NCBI GenBank assembly: GCA_023511585.1
Contig: JAIMBF010000009.1
Coordinates: 1 to 61,737, forward strand
Direction: 5' to 3'
Source of the DNA: Terriglobia bacterium
GTDB lineage: Bacteria; Pseudomonadota; Alphaproteobacteria; Acetobacterales; Acetobacteraceae
Length of the DNA stretch: 61,737 nucleotides
The notes under the pieces were generated by a model, which saw nothing but the letters and a program-made list of their open reading frames with translations, was not told where the DNA came from and did no database searches. Below, one piece after another: positions 16,494 through 24,992 of this stretch (its first letter is position 1; every line of letters begins with the position of its first letter). Both the position numbers and the translations under genes were made by a program.

Positions 16494-17048
16494 TTAGGGA
16501 AGCGGCACCACGGTGCTTGCCTGAGCGCCTTTTTCCCCGGGATCAGGGCTCAACACATAGCGTACTTTCATGCCGACTTGGAGCTTGGCGAAACCGCCAT
16601 TCACCACGGCATTGTGATGCACGTAAACTTCATCACCCGTCTCGGTTTCGAGAAAGGCGTAGCCGCGCTCCGGAAAGACTTTGGTGATACGTCCGATCTG
16701 CGGGGTCTCATGAGTTTTCACATCGGCGCGCATGCGGCGGGCATAGTCTTCGAGCTGCCGGCGCACGGCGTCAAAAGCGTCCCGCACGGCGACACGTACA
16801 TCCTCATGCGCGTGATGTTCGGGAGGCTCGCGCTTCACCGCGATGGTGTGCCCGGGGATTTCCAGCCTTACCCTGACATGAAACAAATTGCCCTGCCGAT
16901 GGCGGCGGTGGTCTTTTTCGAGCACTACATCGCAAGCCGTAATCCGCGGGTAGAACTCCTCCAGTTCATCCACTCTTTTGCGGATCTGTTCCTCGACAAA
17001 AGAGGAGGGATCCATATGGCGAAAGGTAATCTGCACAGGCACTTGCAT
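16494..17048 (-). CDS. Ribosome hibernation factor-like protein fused to a cold-shock domain
   Basis: A 184-residue protein with two parts. Residues 1-110 (VPVQITFRHMDPS..EEQIRKRVDELEEFY) match the HPF/RaiA/YfiA fold that binds the 30S decoding region. Residues 117-183 are a cold-shock OB fold, with GYAFLE (129-134) as RNP1 and VYVHHNAV (141-148) as RNP2. The start at 17048 has GGAGAAG six bases upstream; an ATG five codons earlier lacks a site. A much longer frame to 17816 lies antisense to the PolX gene and is rejected. A near-consensus FixK box with a well-placed -10 lies upstream. It leads the pncB-kinase-prs operon. Predicted to inactivate ribosomes and bind RNA under low oxygen. Confidence 0.88.
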   Translation of the reverse strand: MQVPVQITFRHMDPSSFVEEQIRKRVDELEEFYPRITACDVVLEKDHRRHRQGNLFHVRVRLEIPGHTIAVKREPPEHHAHEDVRVAVRDAFDAVRRQLEDYARRMRADVKTHETPQIGRITKVFPERGYAFLETETGDEVYVHHNAVVNGGFAKLQVGMKVRYVLSPDPGEKGAQASTVVPLP

Positions 17049-17074
17049 TGCGATCTTCTCCATTTTTGTGATCG

Positions 17075-17116
17075 AGCATAGAGCCGTTTTGCCGTGCCGC
17101 ATATGACCAAGATCAA
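17075..17116 (-). promoter_or_regulatory. Predicted FixK/FNR-class promoter of the hibernation-factor operon
   Basis: On the minus strand TTGATCTTGGTCAT (17116-17103) differs by one base from the TTGA-N6-TCAA palindrome. A -10-like TATGCT (17080-17075) lies 32 bases away, the spacing expected for an activator centred at -41.5. Transcription would begin near 17069, about 20 bases before the start codon. The same region is the 5' flank of the divergent PolX gene. Confidence 0.55.
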
Positions 17117-17166
17117 TGCCGAGTTGGCTAAGATATGCAAGCAGAATGCCGGGGGGAGTGCAACGC

Positions 17167-18888
17167 ATGCCGATTCTGAATGCGGAGATTGCCAAGCAGC
17201 TTGAGCAGGTTGCGGACCTTTTAGACATCGAAGGCGCAAATCCGTTTCGCGTCCGCGCGTATCGGCGGGCGGCGCGCCTTATCGGCGAGCTGCCGCGCAA
17301 CGTGGCCGATATGGTCGCGGCGGGGGAGAGTCTCGATGAGCTTCCCGGAATCGGCAAAGATCTTGCCGAAAAGATTGCCATTCTTGCCCGCGGCGGCGAG
17401 CTGCCGATTCTGAAGGAGCTCGAACGCCAAGCCCCGCCTGGGATTACGGCGCTGCTTGCGCTCCCTGGGCTTGGGCCAAAACGGGTGCATGCGCTGTATG
17501 AAGCGCTCGGGATCGATTCCGTTGCAAAACTCGCGGCGGCTTTGGAAGCGGGCAAGCTTAGGGATGTCCCGGGCTTCGGCCCGGAGATCGAGGCGAAGCT
17601 GCGCCGTGCTCTGGCCGAGGGCGCCGGCCAGCCGCAACGAACCAGGCTCGCGGTTGCCGAGCAGACCGTAACCCCTTTGCTTGCGGCACTCCGCAGTGCG
17701 GAAGGGGTGATGGCGGCCGAAGTCGCCGGAAGTTTTCGGCGCCGCCGGGAAACGGTGGGCGACCTTGACATTGTCGTCGCCGCTGAGTCGCCCGAGCCGG
17801 TGATGCAGCGCTTCACCAGCTATGAGGATGTCGCGCAGGTGGTCGAGCGCGGCCCAACACGCGCCACCGTTATCCTGCGCGGCGGATTACAGGTGGACCT
17901 TCGGGTGGTGCCGGAGGAAAGCTTCGGCGCCGCGCTGATGTACTTCACCGGATCGAAGGCGCACAACATCGCGCTCCGCCAAATCGCCGTCGATCATGGC
18001 TGGAAACTCAACGAATACGGATTGTTTCGCGGTGAGCGAAGACTGGCGGGAAGGACCGAAGCAGAGGTTTACCAGCGGCTTGGCTTTCCCTTCATTCCGC
18101 CGGAACTCCGGGAAGACCAAGGCGAAATCGCGGCGGCGCGCGCCGGCAAGTTGCCGAAGCTTGTGGAAGCGGCCGAGATTCGCGGGGATCTTCACATGCA
18201 TACCAACGCCACAGACGGCGCCGCGAGCATCTCTGCGATGGCAAAGGCCGCCGCTTCCCTCGGCTACAGCTACATTGCAATTACCGACCATTCCAAGCGC
18301 GTTACCATGGCGCACGGGTTGAACGAGAAGCGCCTTGCGCAGCAGATCGAAGAAATCGCGCGCTTTAATGCCACCAACCCGGGCATCACCGTCTTGGCTT
18401 CGATTGAGGTGGACATCCTGGAAGACGGCAGGCTTGATTTGCCCGATAGTATCCTGAAACGGCTCGATCTGGTCGTGGCGTCCATCCATTCGCGATTCGA
18501 ATTGCCGATGGAAAAGCAGACCGAGCGGGTGCTGCGGGCGATGGACAATCGTTATTTCAATATCTTCGCGCACCCGACCGGCCGGCTCATCGGCACCCGC
18601 CCGCCTTACGCCATAGATATGGAGCGTATCATGCGCGGAGCGCTGGAACGCGGCTGCTATCTGGAAGTGAACGGCCAGCCCGAGCGACTTGATTTAACCG
18701 ATGTTCACTGCCGGCTTGCCAAGGAACTCAGGCTTAAAGTGGCGATTTCGACCGATGCGCACCGCCCGGAAGAGCTCGGCTTTATGCGGTTCGGCTTGGG
18801 CCAAGCGCGCCGCGGATGGCTGGAAGCCGAAGATGTGCTCAACACGCGTCCGCTTGCCGAACTCCGCCGCTTGCTCAAACGCAGCTGA
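17167..18888 (+). CDS. polX: Family X DNA polymerase with C-terminal PHP domain (PolX)
   Basis: A 573-residue DNA repair polymerase. N-terminal helix-hairpin-helix repeats (ELPGIGKDLAEKI, ALPGLGPKRVHALYEALG) bind DNA. The nucleotidyltransferase core has GSFRRRRETVGDLDIVV, supplying the first two catalytic Asp residues, and LQVDLRVVP for the third. From about residue 340 a PHP domain (GDLHMHTNATDG, TDHSKRVTMAHG, STDAH) should give metal-dependent 3'-5' exonuclease or AP-site processing, as in Bacillus and Deinococcus PolX. The start at 17167 with GGGGGGAG upstream is preferred over 17116. It is divergent from the hibernation-factor operon; a role in repairing DNA of non-growing cells is inferred. 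Confidence 0.95.
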   Translation: MPILNAEIAKQLEQVADLLDIEGANPFRVRAYRRAARLIGELPRNVADMVAAGESLDELPGIGKDLAEKIAILARGGELPILKELERQAPPGITALLALPGLGPKRVHALYEALGIDSVAKLAAALEAGKLRDVPGFGPEIEAKLRRALAEGAGQPQRTRLAVAEQTVTPLLAALRSAEGVMAAEVAGSFRRRRETVGDLDIVVAAESPEPVMQRFTSYEDVAQVVERGPTRATVILRGGLQVDLRVVPEESFGAALMYFTGSKAHNIALRQIAVDHGWKLNEYGLFRGERRLAGRTEAEVYQRLGFPFIPPELREDQGEIAAARAGKLPKLVEAAEIRGDLHMHTNATDGAASISAMAKAAASLGYSYIAITDHSKRVTMAHGLNEKRLAQQIEEIARFNATNPGITVLASIEVDILEDGRLDLPDSILKRLDLVVASIHSRFELPMEKQTERVLRAMDNRYFNIFAHPTGRLIGTRPPYAIDMERIMRGALERGCYLEVNGQPERLDLTDVHCRLAKELRLKVAISTDAHRPEELGFMRFGLGQARRGWLEAEDVLNTRPLAELRRLLKRS

Positions 18889-18900
18889 GCGGCCCATGGG

Positions 18901-19230
18901 TTAGCTTTCGCGCAAAAGTTTCCGAGCTTTTTTCTTGGGCAAGGGGAATTGCAGTCGATCGCCCTGGTCGGTCAGCGTCCCGGCCGGAAACTCTCCCAAA
19001 TTTTCCTGAATCTCGGCCTCTTCCACCGGTTCGGGCGGAGGAATCTCGCCGTGATGCTCCACAATCGGGTTCGGAAGCTCGCCCGCTGTGGGGTTGTCGA
19101 TGATGGCTTGCAGTTCGCGTGCCCGCTCCAGGTATTCATCGAACCGCCCGGGCGGGGAACCGTCCTGTTTCCACATACGCTCGGCACGCTTGCGGATAGC
19201 TGCTTCCGGATCTCTTTTGCGTTTCGGCAT
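18901..19230 (-). CDS. DUF2934 domain protein
   Basis: A 109-residue, highly charged, probably soluble protein. Its N-terminus (AIRKRAERMWKQDGSPPGRFDEYLERA) fits the DUF2934 pattern of IRxRAYxLWExxGRPxGxxxEHWxxA. The rest is acidic and low in complexity (PPPEPVEEAEIQENLGE) and ends in a lysine-rich stretch, KKKARKL. Function unknown. It converges with PolX and has a FixK-type box 53 bases upstream of its start, placing it in the same predicted low-oxygen regulon. Confidence 0.82.
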   Translation of the reverse strand: MPKRKRDPEAAIRKRAERMWKQDGSPPGRFDEYLERARELQAIIDNPTAGELPNPIVEHHGEIPPPEPVEEAEIQENLGEFPAGTLTDQGDRLQFPLPKKKARKLLRES

Positions 19231-19282
19231 TTTCTTCTCCTCGAATGAGCCGTCTCGCTATCCTGTTCAGATGGCCGGCGCG

Positions 19283-19296
19283 TTGCGCAAGATCAA
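19283..19296. promoter_or_regulatory. FixK/FNR-type box between DUF2934 and the ABC transporter
   Basis: TTGCGCAAGATCAA matches TTG[A/C]-N6-[T/G]CAA. It is 53 bases upstream of the DUF2934 start (minus strand) and 61 bases upstream of the permease start (plus strand), so it may serve either divergent unit. TAGCGA on the minus strand (19260-19255) sits at the expected -10 distance but is a poor hexamer. Confidence 0.55.
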
Positions 19297-19356
19297 GATC
19301 GATTGTCGTCGAGATGCCATTGACCGAAATTGCGGCAATTGCGAAAGATCGGCGGC

Positions 19357-21087
19357 ATGCCGTTATTATTCGCCCCCGCCTTTCTTCGCGAGAGACGATT
19401 CCCGTGGGTATGGGACGCGACCGGCGCGCTTTTGGTGTTTGGCCTCTTCGCCGCCTTTGGGCTGGGTTTGATGGGTGCGCTCGCCCCAATTGAAAAAATC
19501 ACCACGGAGCCGATCAACCTCAACCCCGCGCGCCTGCCGGAATACGCCGTGCGCACGGTACTCCGGATGGCCGCGGCAATGCTGGCCTCGTTGCTTTTCA
19601 CCTTCACCTATGGGGCCGTGGCTGCTAAGAGTCGGCGTGCCGAGCCCATTTTGATCCCTCTGCTCGACGTCCTCCAATCCGTTCCGATTCTGGGTTATCT
19701 CTCATTTACCGTCGTTTTCTTTATGAGTTTATTTCCGCGCCGTGTCCTGGGTGCGGAACTTGCGGCCGTATTTGCCGTGTTTACAAGCCAAGCCTGGAAT
19801 ATGGCGTTCAGCTTTTACCAGGCGCTGCGGACCGTGCCGCAGGATCTTCAAGAAGCCGCTAGTGCCTTTCGCTTACCTGCCTGGCAGCGTTTCTGGCGCC
19901 TGGAAGTTCCTTTCGCCATTCCGGGCCTTGTCTGGAACATGATGATGAGCGCCTCCGGCGGCTGGTTCTTCGTTGTGGCTTCCGAGGCGATCAGCGTAGG
20001 CGAGCGCCAGATTGCGTTGCCGGGCATCGGTTCCTATGTCGCGCTTGCCATCGCGCGGCAGGATCTGCGTGCGATCGGCTGGGCGATCCTCGCGATGACG
20101 CTCGCAATTCTTCTCTGCGACCAGATTCTTTTCCGCCCGCTCGTGGTATGGGCGGATCGGTTCCGTTTCGAACAGACGGCGCGGGGTACTTCTCACTCTT
20201 GGTTTCTCTATGTGCTGCGGCGGTCTTGGTTGTTCCAGCGCGTCGGCATGGTGATTTCTTTTGCCTTGCGGCGTTTGTTGCGTGCGAAACTGCTGAATTC
20301 CCTCGAAGCCCGCGAACATCGCCCCATTGGCGGCATATGGCCGAGACTGCTGGATCTTGTTTGGTATGGGGCGGTGTTGGCGCTGATCATTTGGGCGAGC
20401 CTCACGGTTGTTCGTTTTGTGGCAACCGAGCTGGTTTGGTCCGATGTCGCAACCGCTGTTCGCCTTGGCTTCTACACATTGCTGCGCGTGATTGCGTTGG
20501 TCGCGCTCGCTGCCCTGGTTTGGGTTCCTCTCGGCGTCATCATCGGTCTTCGCCCAAGGCTTGCCGAACATATTCAGCCGCTTGCACAATTTTTAGCGGC
20601 CTTTCCCGCCAACTTGTTATTCCCGATCGCGGTTTTTCTGATTGTTCAGTGGCAGCTCAACCCGGAGATCTGGCTCAGCCCGTTGATGATCTTGGGGACA
20701 CAATGGTATATTTTGTTTAACGTGATTGCCGGCACCGTTGCGTATCCGACCGATCTCTTGGAGGCTGCCGCCACGTTCCGTTTTCGCGGCTGGCAATGGT
20801 GGCGGCAAGCACTTTTGCCCGGGATTTTTCCTTATTTTATCACCGGAGCGATCACGGCATCGGGCGGGGCGTGGAACGCCTCGATTGTTGCCGAGACCGT
20901 CTCTTGGGGTGAGAAGAGCCTATCGGCGCATGGGTTGGGGGCCTATATTGCTGCCAATACCGCGGCAGGGGATTATCCCAAAATCGTGCTTGGTATTGTC
21001 GTGATGTCGCTGTTTGTCATTTTGCTGAACCGCCTGGTCTGGCGGCCGCTCTATGCTTATGGAGAGCGGCATTTCAGGCTTGAGTGA
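19357..21087 (+). CDS. NitT/TauT-type ABC permease, two permease domains in one chain
   Basis: A 576-residue inner-membrane protein with a tandem duplication of the binding-protein-dependent permease domain. Each half contains an EAA-type coupling loop, LQEAASAFRLPAWQRFWRLE and LLEAAATFRFRGWQWWRQ, followed by LPGIGSY.. and SAHGLGAYIA. This is the organisation of permeases next to nitrate/sulfonate-type ATPases. The ATG at 19357 is preferred over a TTG at 19330. The stop overlaps the ATPase start. No periplasmic binding protein is encoded nearby, so the substrate is unknown. Confidence 0.9.
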   Translation: MPLLFAPAFLRERRFPWVWDATGALLVFGLFAAFGLGLMGALAPIEKITTEPINLNPARLPEYAVRTVLRMAAAMLASLLFTFTYGAVAAKSRRAEPILIPLLDVLQSVPILGYLSFTVVFFMSLFPRRVLGAELAAVFAVFTSQAWNMAFSFYQALRTVPQDLQEAASAFRLPAWQRFWRLEVPFAIPGLVWNMMMSASGGWFFVVASEAISVGERQIALPGIGSYVALAIARQDLRAIGWAILAMTLAILLCDQILFRPLVVWADRFRFEQTARGTSHSWFLYVLRRSWLFQRVGMVISFALRRLLRAKLLNSLEAREHRPIGGIWPRLLDLVWYGAVLALIIWASLTVVRFVATELVWSDVATAVRLGFYTLLRVIALVALAALVWVPLGVIIGLRPRLAEHIQPLAQFLAAFPANLLFPIAVFLIVQWQLNPEIWLSPLMILGTQWYILFNVIAGTVAYPTDLLEAAATFRFRGWQWWRQALLPGIFPYFITGAITASGGAWNASIVAETVSWGEKSLSAHGLGAYIAANTAAGDYPKIVLGIVVMSLFVILLNRLVWRPLYAYGERHFRLE

Positions 21088-22505
21088 TCGGTCAGGCTGA
21101 AGGGATGGATCATCAACCGATGGACGAAGCTGCTCTCCGAGCCTTGTCCGACCAAGCCCGCCACGGGGAAGCGCTGCTCAGTGTTCATCATCTTGTTCGA
21201 GAGTTTCCTCACCCCTCGGCCGGGCCGCAGGTGGTTCTGGACGATATCAACTTTGTTTTGACCGAAGGGGAAATCGTCGGGCTCCTGGGCCGTTCGGGTT
21301 GCGGCAAATCCACCTTACTTCGGATTATTGCGGGGCTTATGCCTGCCACGCGCGGAGAAGTGTTGTTTCGGGGGCAACCGATTCAGCGGCCGACGAAGGG
21401 GATCGCGATGGTGTTTCAAACCTTCGCGCTGTTTCCCTGGCTTACGGTTCTAGAGAACGTGCAAGCGGGTCTGGATGCAGAACTTGTGCCCGAGGCCCTG
21501 GCAGAAGAACGTGCCCGAGCTGCCATCGAGCTGATCGGCCTGGCCGGCTTTGAAAATGCGTATCCGCGTGAGCTCTCGGGCGGGATGCGTCAGCGCGTCG
21601 GTTTCGCACGCGCGCTTGTCGTGAACCCTGAGCTATTGCTGATGGATGAGCCGTTTTCAGCACTCGATGTACTCACGGCGGAGACGCTTCGCTCGGACCT
21701 GATCGATCTGTGGTCGGAGAACAAGCTCGGAATCCGTGCGATCCTGATGGTGACGCATAATATCGAAGAAGCCGTTTTCATGTGCGATCGGATTTTGGTG
21801 ATGTCCTCGAACCCCGGTCGCATCGGCGCGGAAATAAAGGTTCCGTTGCCGCATCCGCGCGAACGCCTTGCTGCTTCCTTCCGGGCAATTGTCGAGGATA
21901 TCTATGCGCGCATGACCGCCGGCCCCGCCCCGGCCATGCACCGACACCGGGTCCGCGCCGGTGCCGGCGCCGGCGCCGGTCCCGGCCCTGGGGCAGGCAA
22001 TGCTGCGCCCACCGTAAGCCTGACAAGCTGGCTTCCCATTGTTTCCGCCTCGCGCATTGTCGGGCTTGCCGACGCTCTGGCAGCGCCTCCGTTTGAGGGA
22101 ACCGCCGAGCTCTCCACTTTGGCGAGACGGCTGCATCTGAACGCCGCGGCTCTTATTCAAGTGGCGGAAGTGGCGCGGATGCTGGGCTTCGTGGCTTTTA
22201 AAGAAAACACCTTGCACATCACCGCTGCCGGCCGGGCGCTTGCGGCAGCTGATATTCAGCACCGCAGCCGGTTGTTTGCGGAGCATTTGCTGCGCTCCGT
22301 GCCGCTTGCCGCTCATATTCGGCGCGTGCTTGAGGAGCGCCCCAGCCATCAGGCGCCGCGGAGCCGCTTTATCGAAGAATTGGAGGATCAGCTTACCTCC
22401 CGCGACGCCGAGCACACGCTCACTGCCGTGACGGAGTGGGGCCGCTACGCGGGAATCTTCTCCTATGATCATGAGAAGCAACTCTTCAGCCTCCCTCCGC
22501 CATAA
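21084..22505 (+). CDS. NitT/TauT-type ABC ATPase with C-terminal AAA-associated domain
   Basis: A 473-residue ATP-binding subunit. Walker A is GRSGCGKST, the signature is LSGGMRQRVGFARAL, and Walker B is LLLMDEPFSALD. After about residue 285 a low-complexity Ala-Gly-Pro linker joins a roughly 170-residue C-terminal domain of the AAA-associated type found on some nitrate/sulfonate ATPases. Its winged-helix-like sequence (LSTLARRLHLNAAALIQVAEVARMLG) suggests regulation of transport. Translation probably starts at GTG 21084, overlapping the permease stop as GTGA; ATG 21105 is an alternative. Together the two genes form a complete importer except for a binding protein. Confidence 0.92.
   Translation: MIGQAEGMDHQPMDEAALRALSDQARHGEALLSVHHLVREFPHPSAGPQVVLDDINFVLTEGEIVGLLGRSGCGKSTLLRIIAGLMPATRGEVLFRGQPIQRPTKGIAMVFQTFALFPWLTVLENVQAGLDAELVPEALAEERARAAIELIGLAGFENAYPRELSGGMRQRVGFARALVVNPELLLMDEPFSALDVLTAETLRSDLIDLWSENKLGIRAILMVTHNIEEAVFMCDRILVMSSNPGRIGAEIKVPLPHPRERLAASFRAIVEDIYARMTAGPAPAMHRHRVRAGAGAGAGPGPGAGNAAPTVSLTSWLPIVSASRIVGLADALAAPPFEGTAELSTLARRLHLNAAALIQVAEVARMLGFVAFKENTLHITAAGRALAAADIQHRSRLFAEHLLRSVPLAAHIRRVLEERPSHQAPRSRFIEELEDQLTSRDAEHTLTAVTEWGRYAGIFSYDHEKQLFSLPPP
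21954..22000 (+). repeat. GC-rich Ala-Gly-Pro linker repeat inside the ABC ATPase gene
   Basis: Repeats of GCCGGN encode alternating Ala-Gly and then Pro-Gly residues between the nucleotide-binding domain and the C-terminal domain. Such a tract is prone to slippage and probably varies in length between strains. It keeps frame here. Confidence 0.7.
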
Positions 22506-22535
22506 CAGGCGAGGAACGCCGAAGTTTTGTGCAGC

Positions 22536-22919
22536 TTAAGTGGGTGAGGCGTGATCCACGAATGCCAAAAGCTCGTCGACATCTAACGGCTTTGCGAGCA
22601 CCTTTTCGATGCCGAGTTGATTTGCCCGTGCGCTAATCGCCGAGCTTGGCGAAGCAGTCATCAGGAGAATCGGAATTTTTCGCCCGTTGTTCTTCAGGCG
22701 TGCGGCAAGATCAGGCCCCGTCATGGGCAGCATATCATAATCGAGGATCAGACATGCGGGATGCGCTTCTCTATCGTGGAGAAACGCCAGAGGCGAGGTG
22801 TAGGTCATCACCTCATGGCCGGTGATCTCGAGCAGGAATTTCAACGAATGAAGCACCCCAAGGTCATCGTCCACGATGGCGATTGGCCTCCGTTGGTTAT
22901 TGTCGCTGCATATCCCCAT
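22536..22919 (-). CDS. Single-domain response regulator (receiver only)
   Basis: A 127-residue CheY-like receiver without an output domain. The acidic pocket is IVDDD, the phospho-acceptor is probably Asp60 in LILDYDMLP, the switch Thr lies in LLMTASPSS and the conserved Lys in VLAKPLD. The start at 22919 is preferred; an extension to 23024 would add a hydrophobic, atypical N-terminus. It lies directly downstream of FixL-like kinase 1 on the same strand, separated by a 322-base gap with its own FixK-type box. It is likely a phosphorelay partner or phosphate sink for one of the two kinases. Convergent with the ABC ATPase. Confidence 0.88.
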   Translation of the reverse strand: MGICSDNNQRRPIAIVDDDLGVLHSLKFLLEITGHEVMTYTSPLAFLHDREAHPACLILDYDMLPMTGPDLAARLKNNGRKIPILLMTASPSSAISARANQLGIEKVLAKPLDVDELLAFVDHASPT

Positions 22920-23241
22920 GCCAAAGTGATCCTGCGAGAAAGAGATTTGCTTCACTGCGAAAATGCCACAAAAAAGAGAAAACAGGTACCAGCGTAAGAG
23001 AGAGCAAAATTTAAAAAACCGCACTCTTTCGCATGGCTTCGGCCGCGCGCTTCACACCAAAGGCCGCACACTCTTGGCTGCTTTTGGGAGAGTGAAATCC
23101 TGTCAAAGCCTTGCTGTTTTTGCCGAGTAGCGCAAAGCGCTTTTCCGAACGCCATGATTATAAAAATTTATGCGTACAATCGATAAGATACATTGATATA
23201 GGTCAACTGAGAAGTCCGGAGATTCCCGTATTGCAGGCCGC
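22920..23241 (-). other. Leader/intergenic region between FixL-like kinase 1 and the receiver gene
   Basis: A 322-base stretch, AT-richer than its surroundings, with no convincing gene. A short frame at 22952-23155 is not codon-like and is dismissed. It contains a FixK-type box (23193-23206) and, 32 bases from its centre on the minus strand, the -10-like hexamer TAAATT (23170-23165). Transcription from there would give the receiver gene a leader of nearly 240 bases, long enough to hold a small RNA or regulatory structure, although no strong hairpin stands out. Confidence 0.45.
23193..23206. promoter_or_regulatory. FixK/FNR-type box upstream of the receiver gene
   Basis: TTGATATAGGTCAA is a TTGA-N6-TCAA match and is one base from TTGAT-N4-ATCAA. 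TAAATT on the minus strand lies at the class II -10 spacing, pointing towards the receiver gene. Confidence 0.6.
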
Positions 23242-24789
23242 TCAACTTTCGGTTGCGCTTCCGGCAGACGGCACTGTGAAGCGAAAAACGGTTCCACCCG
23301 TAGCAACCCTATCTGCGCTCAGCTCGCCCCCATGGGCCTCTACAATCGTGCGGCAGACATAAAGGCCGATTCCCATGCCATTGGGCTTGGTGGTCACGAA
23401 CGGCTGAAAAAGCCGGGCATGGACTTCTTCCGGTAAGCCGGGGCCGGTATCGGCAACGCTGATCTCGATCATCTCGCCGGCACGAACAGCGCTCACGGAA
23501 AGCTCACGCCGCGCGGAATTTGCCATGGCTTCCACGGCGTTGCGCATAAGATTAACCAAAACTTGTTGGATTTGAATCTTGTCGATCAGCGCTTCCGCGG
23601 CATCTTCGGCGACGCAAATATCGAATTTTATCTCGCGACCGGTGCCGACCAAAGCCAGGGCGCTTGCCTCCGCAATGGTGCTGGGGAGATACTCCTTCTG
23701 CCTTTCTGTCTCCCCCTTTCTTACAAACTCTCGCAGCCGCCGAATGATCCCGCTAGCGCGTTCGACCTCATTGTTCGCCCGCTCCATCGCCTCTCGCAGA
23801 TTCTCAAGCTTGCCGATTTCCAACAGGCGGCGCATCGCATTGAGGTAGTTGGTCAGCGCGGTGAGAGGCTGCATCACTTCATGGGCAAGGGCGGATACCA
23901 TCTGGCCAAGCTCGTTCACTCGCGCAAGATGCGCAAGCTCGGACCGCAGCTCACGAAAGCGTCGTTCGCGTTCTTGGCGCTCGGTCAAATCTTCCACAAA
24001 GCCGGTAAACAAGTGCCCCTCCGGGAGTTTCGTTTCTCCTACGGAAAGCTCCATCGGGAAGGTGCTGCCGTCCTTGCGCTGGCCGACGACGACGCGGCCA
24101 ATGCCGATAATGCGGCGTTCGCCCGTTGCGAGGTAGCGCGAAAGATATTTGTCGTGCTCTTCTCGATACGGGGAGGGCATCAGTACACTAACGTTTTGCC
24201 CGATTACCTCGGAGGCTTGAAAGCCGAACAAGCGTTCGGCCGCGACGCTGAAATCACGTATGATACCGCGCTCATCGATGACGATCATCCCGTCCGGAAC
24301 GGTCTCAAGGACCGAGCGGAGCAGGGCCTCGCGCCGGCGCAATTCCTGCTCCGATTGCCGAGCTTCGCTTAAGTCACGGGCAATCTTGCAGGCTCCGATA
24401 ATATTTTTGTTGTGGTCACGGATCGGCAAAACCGTAAGCGAGACAGGAATGGTCTTGCCGTTCTTGCATTTTCTCTCCGTGACGAAATGGACAAGCTTTT
24501 CTCCCTGGCGGATCCGGCTCAGAATGAGCGTTTCTTCATGGATCCGTTCCGGTGGGATGATTGTGGTGATCGGCCGGCCGATGATCTCCTCCGCCGTATA
24601 GCCGAACAATGCTTCGGCAGCGCCGTTCCAGCATACGATCACGCCATCGAGATTTTTCCCGATGACGGCATCATCCGTTGCTTCCAGGACGGCAATGAGC
24701 CAGGAAAAAGCGTTTTCTTCGAGAACTTCTAAGCCGGTGTCCTTATGGAGGTTCGATGACGATGTTCCTGGTTGATCCTGCAAGTTCAT
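23242..24789 (-). CDS. FixL-like haem-PAS oxygen-sensing histidine kinase 1
   Basis: A soluble 515-residue sensor kinase with two PAS domains (about residues 25-140 and 150-270), a dimerisation/phospho-acceptor region with His303 in LAHEVMQPL, and an ATPase domain (N-box NLMRNAVEAM, DTGPGLP, MGIGLYVC). The second PAS matches the Bradyrhizobium FixL haem pocket: His212 in EEHDKYLSRY aligns with proximal His200, and Arg232 in IIGIGR aligns with distal Arg220, with the same 20-residue spacing. His214 of FixL is replaced by Arg. No membrane segments are present. The start at 24789 has GGAG eight bases upstream; ATG 24822 lacks a site. Predicted cytoplasmic O2 sensor. Confidence 0.9.
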   Translation of the reverse strand: MNLQDQPGTSSSNLHKDTGLEVLEENAFSWLIAVLEATDDAVIGKNLDGVIVCWNGAAEALFGYTAEEIIGRPITTIIPPERIHEETLILSRIRQGEKLVHFVTERKCKNGKTIPVSLTVLPIRDHNKNIIGACKIARDLSEARQSEQELRRREALLRSVLETVPDGMIVIDERGIIRDFSVAAERLFGFQASEVIGQNVSVLMPSPYREEHDKYLSRYLATGERRIIGIGRVVVGQRKDGSTFPMELSVGETKLPEGHLFTGFVEDLTERQERERRFRELRSELAHLARVNELGQMVSALAHEVMQPLTALTNYLNAMRRLLEIGKLENLREAMERANNEVERASGIIRRLREFVRKGETERQKEYLPSTIAEASALALVGTGREIKFDICVAEDAAEALIDKIQIQQVLVNLMRNAVEAMANSARRELSVSAVRAGEMIEISVADTGPGLPEEVHARLFQPFVTTKPNGMGIGLYVCRTIVEAHGGELSADRVATGGTVFRFTVPSAGSATES

Positions 24790-24992
24790 GGGGCAGGCTC
24801 CGGCATTGACATGGAGAAACATTTATAATGGCCTTCAGTCTCGGTGTCACTACTGGTCTGAGGGAGGCGCGACCGAGGAGGCCTCCGCGTCGCGGCGGTT
24901 TGGATCTGTGGCACGGGTTTTGTTCGCTGGCTCCCTGCCAAGCAAGCCGCGCCGGTCGCGGCAAATACCCCCGAAAGAGATCAACCCGGCAA

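Noticed and set aside
16494-17816. A single 440-residue minus-strand protein covering the HPF-like gene and beyond
   Set aside because: Its N-terminal 250 residues are antisense to the PolX core and look like a codon shadow (Ser/Ala/Arg-rich); a good ribosome-binding site and a complete HPF domain start at 17048.
21954-22000. Frameshift or assembly error in the ATPase gene
   Set aside because: The GCCGGN tract looks suspicious, but the frame is kept and homologous sequence continues on both sides; it is best read as a flexible linker.
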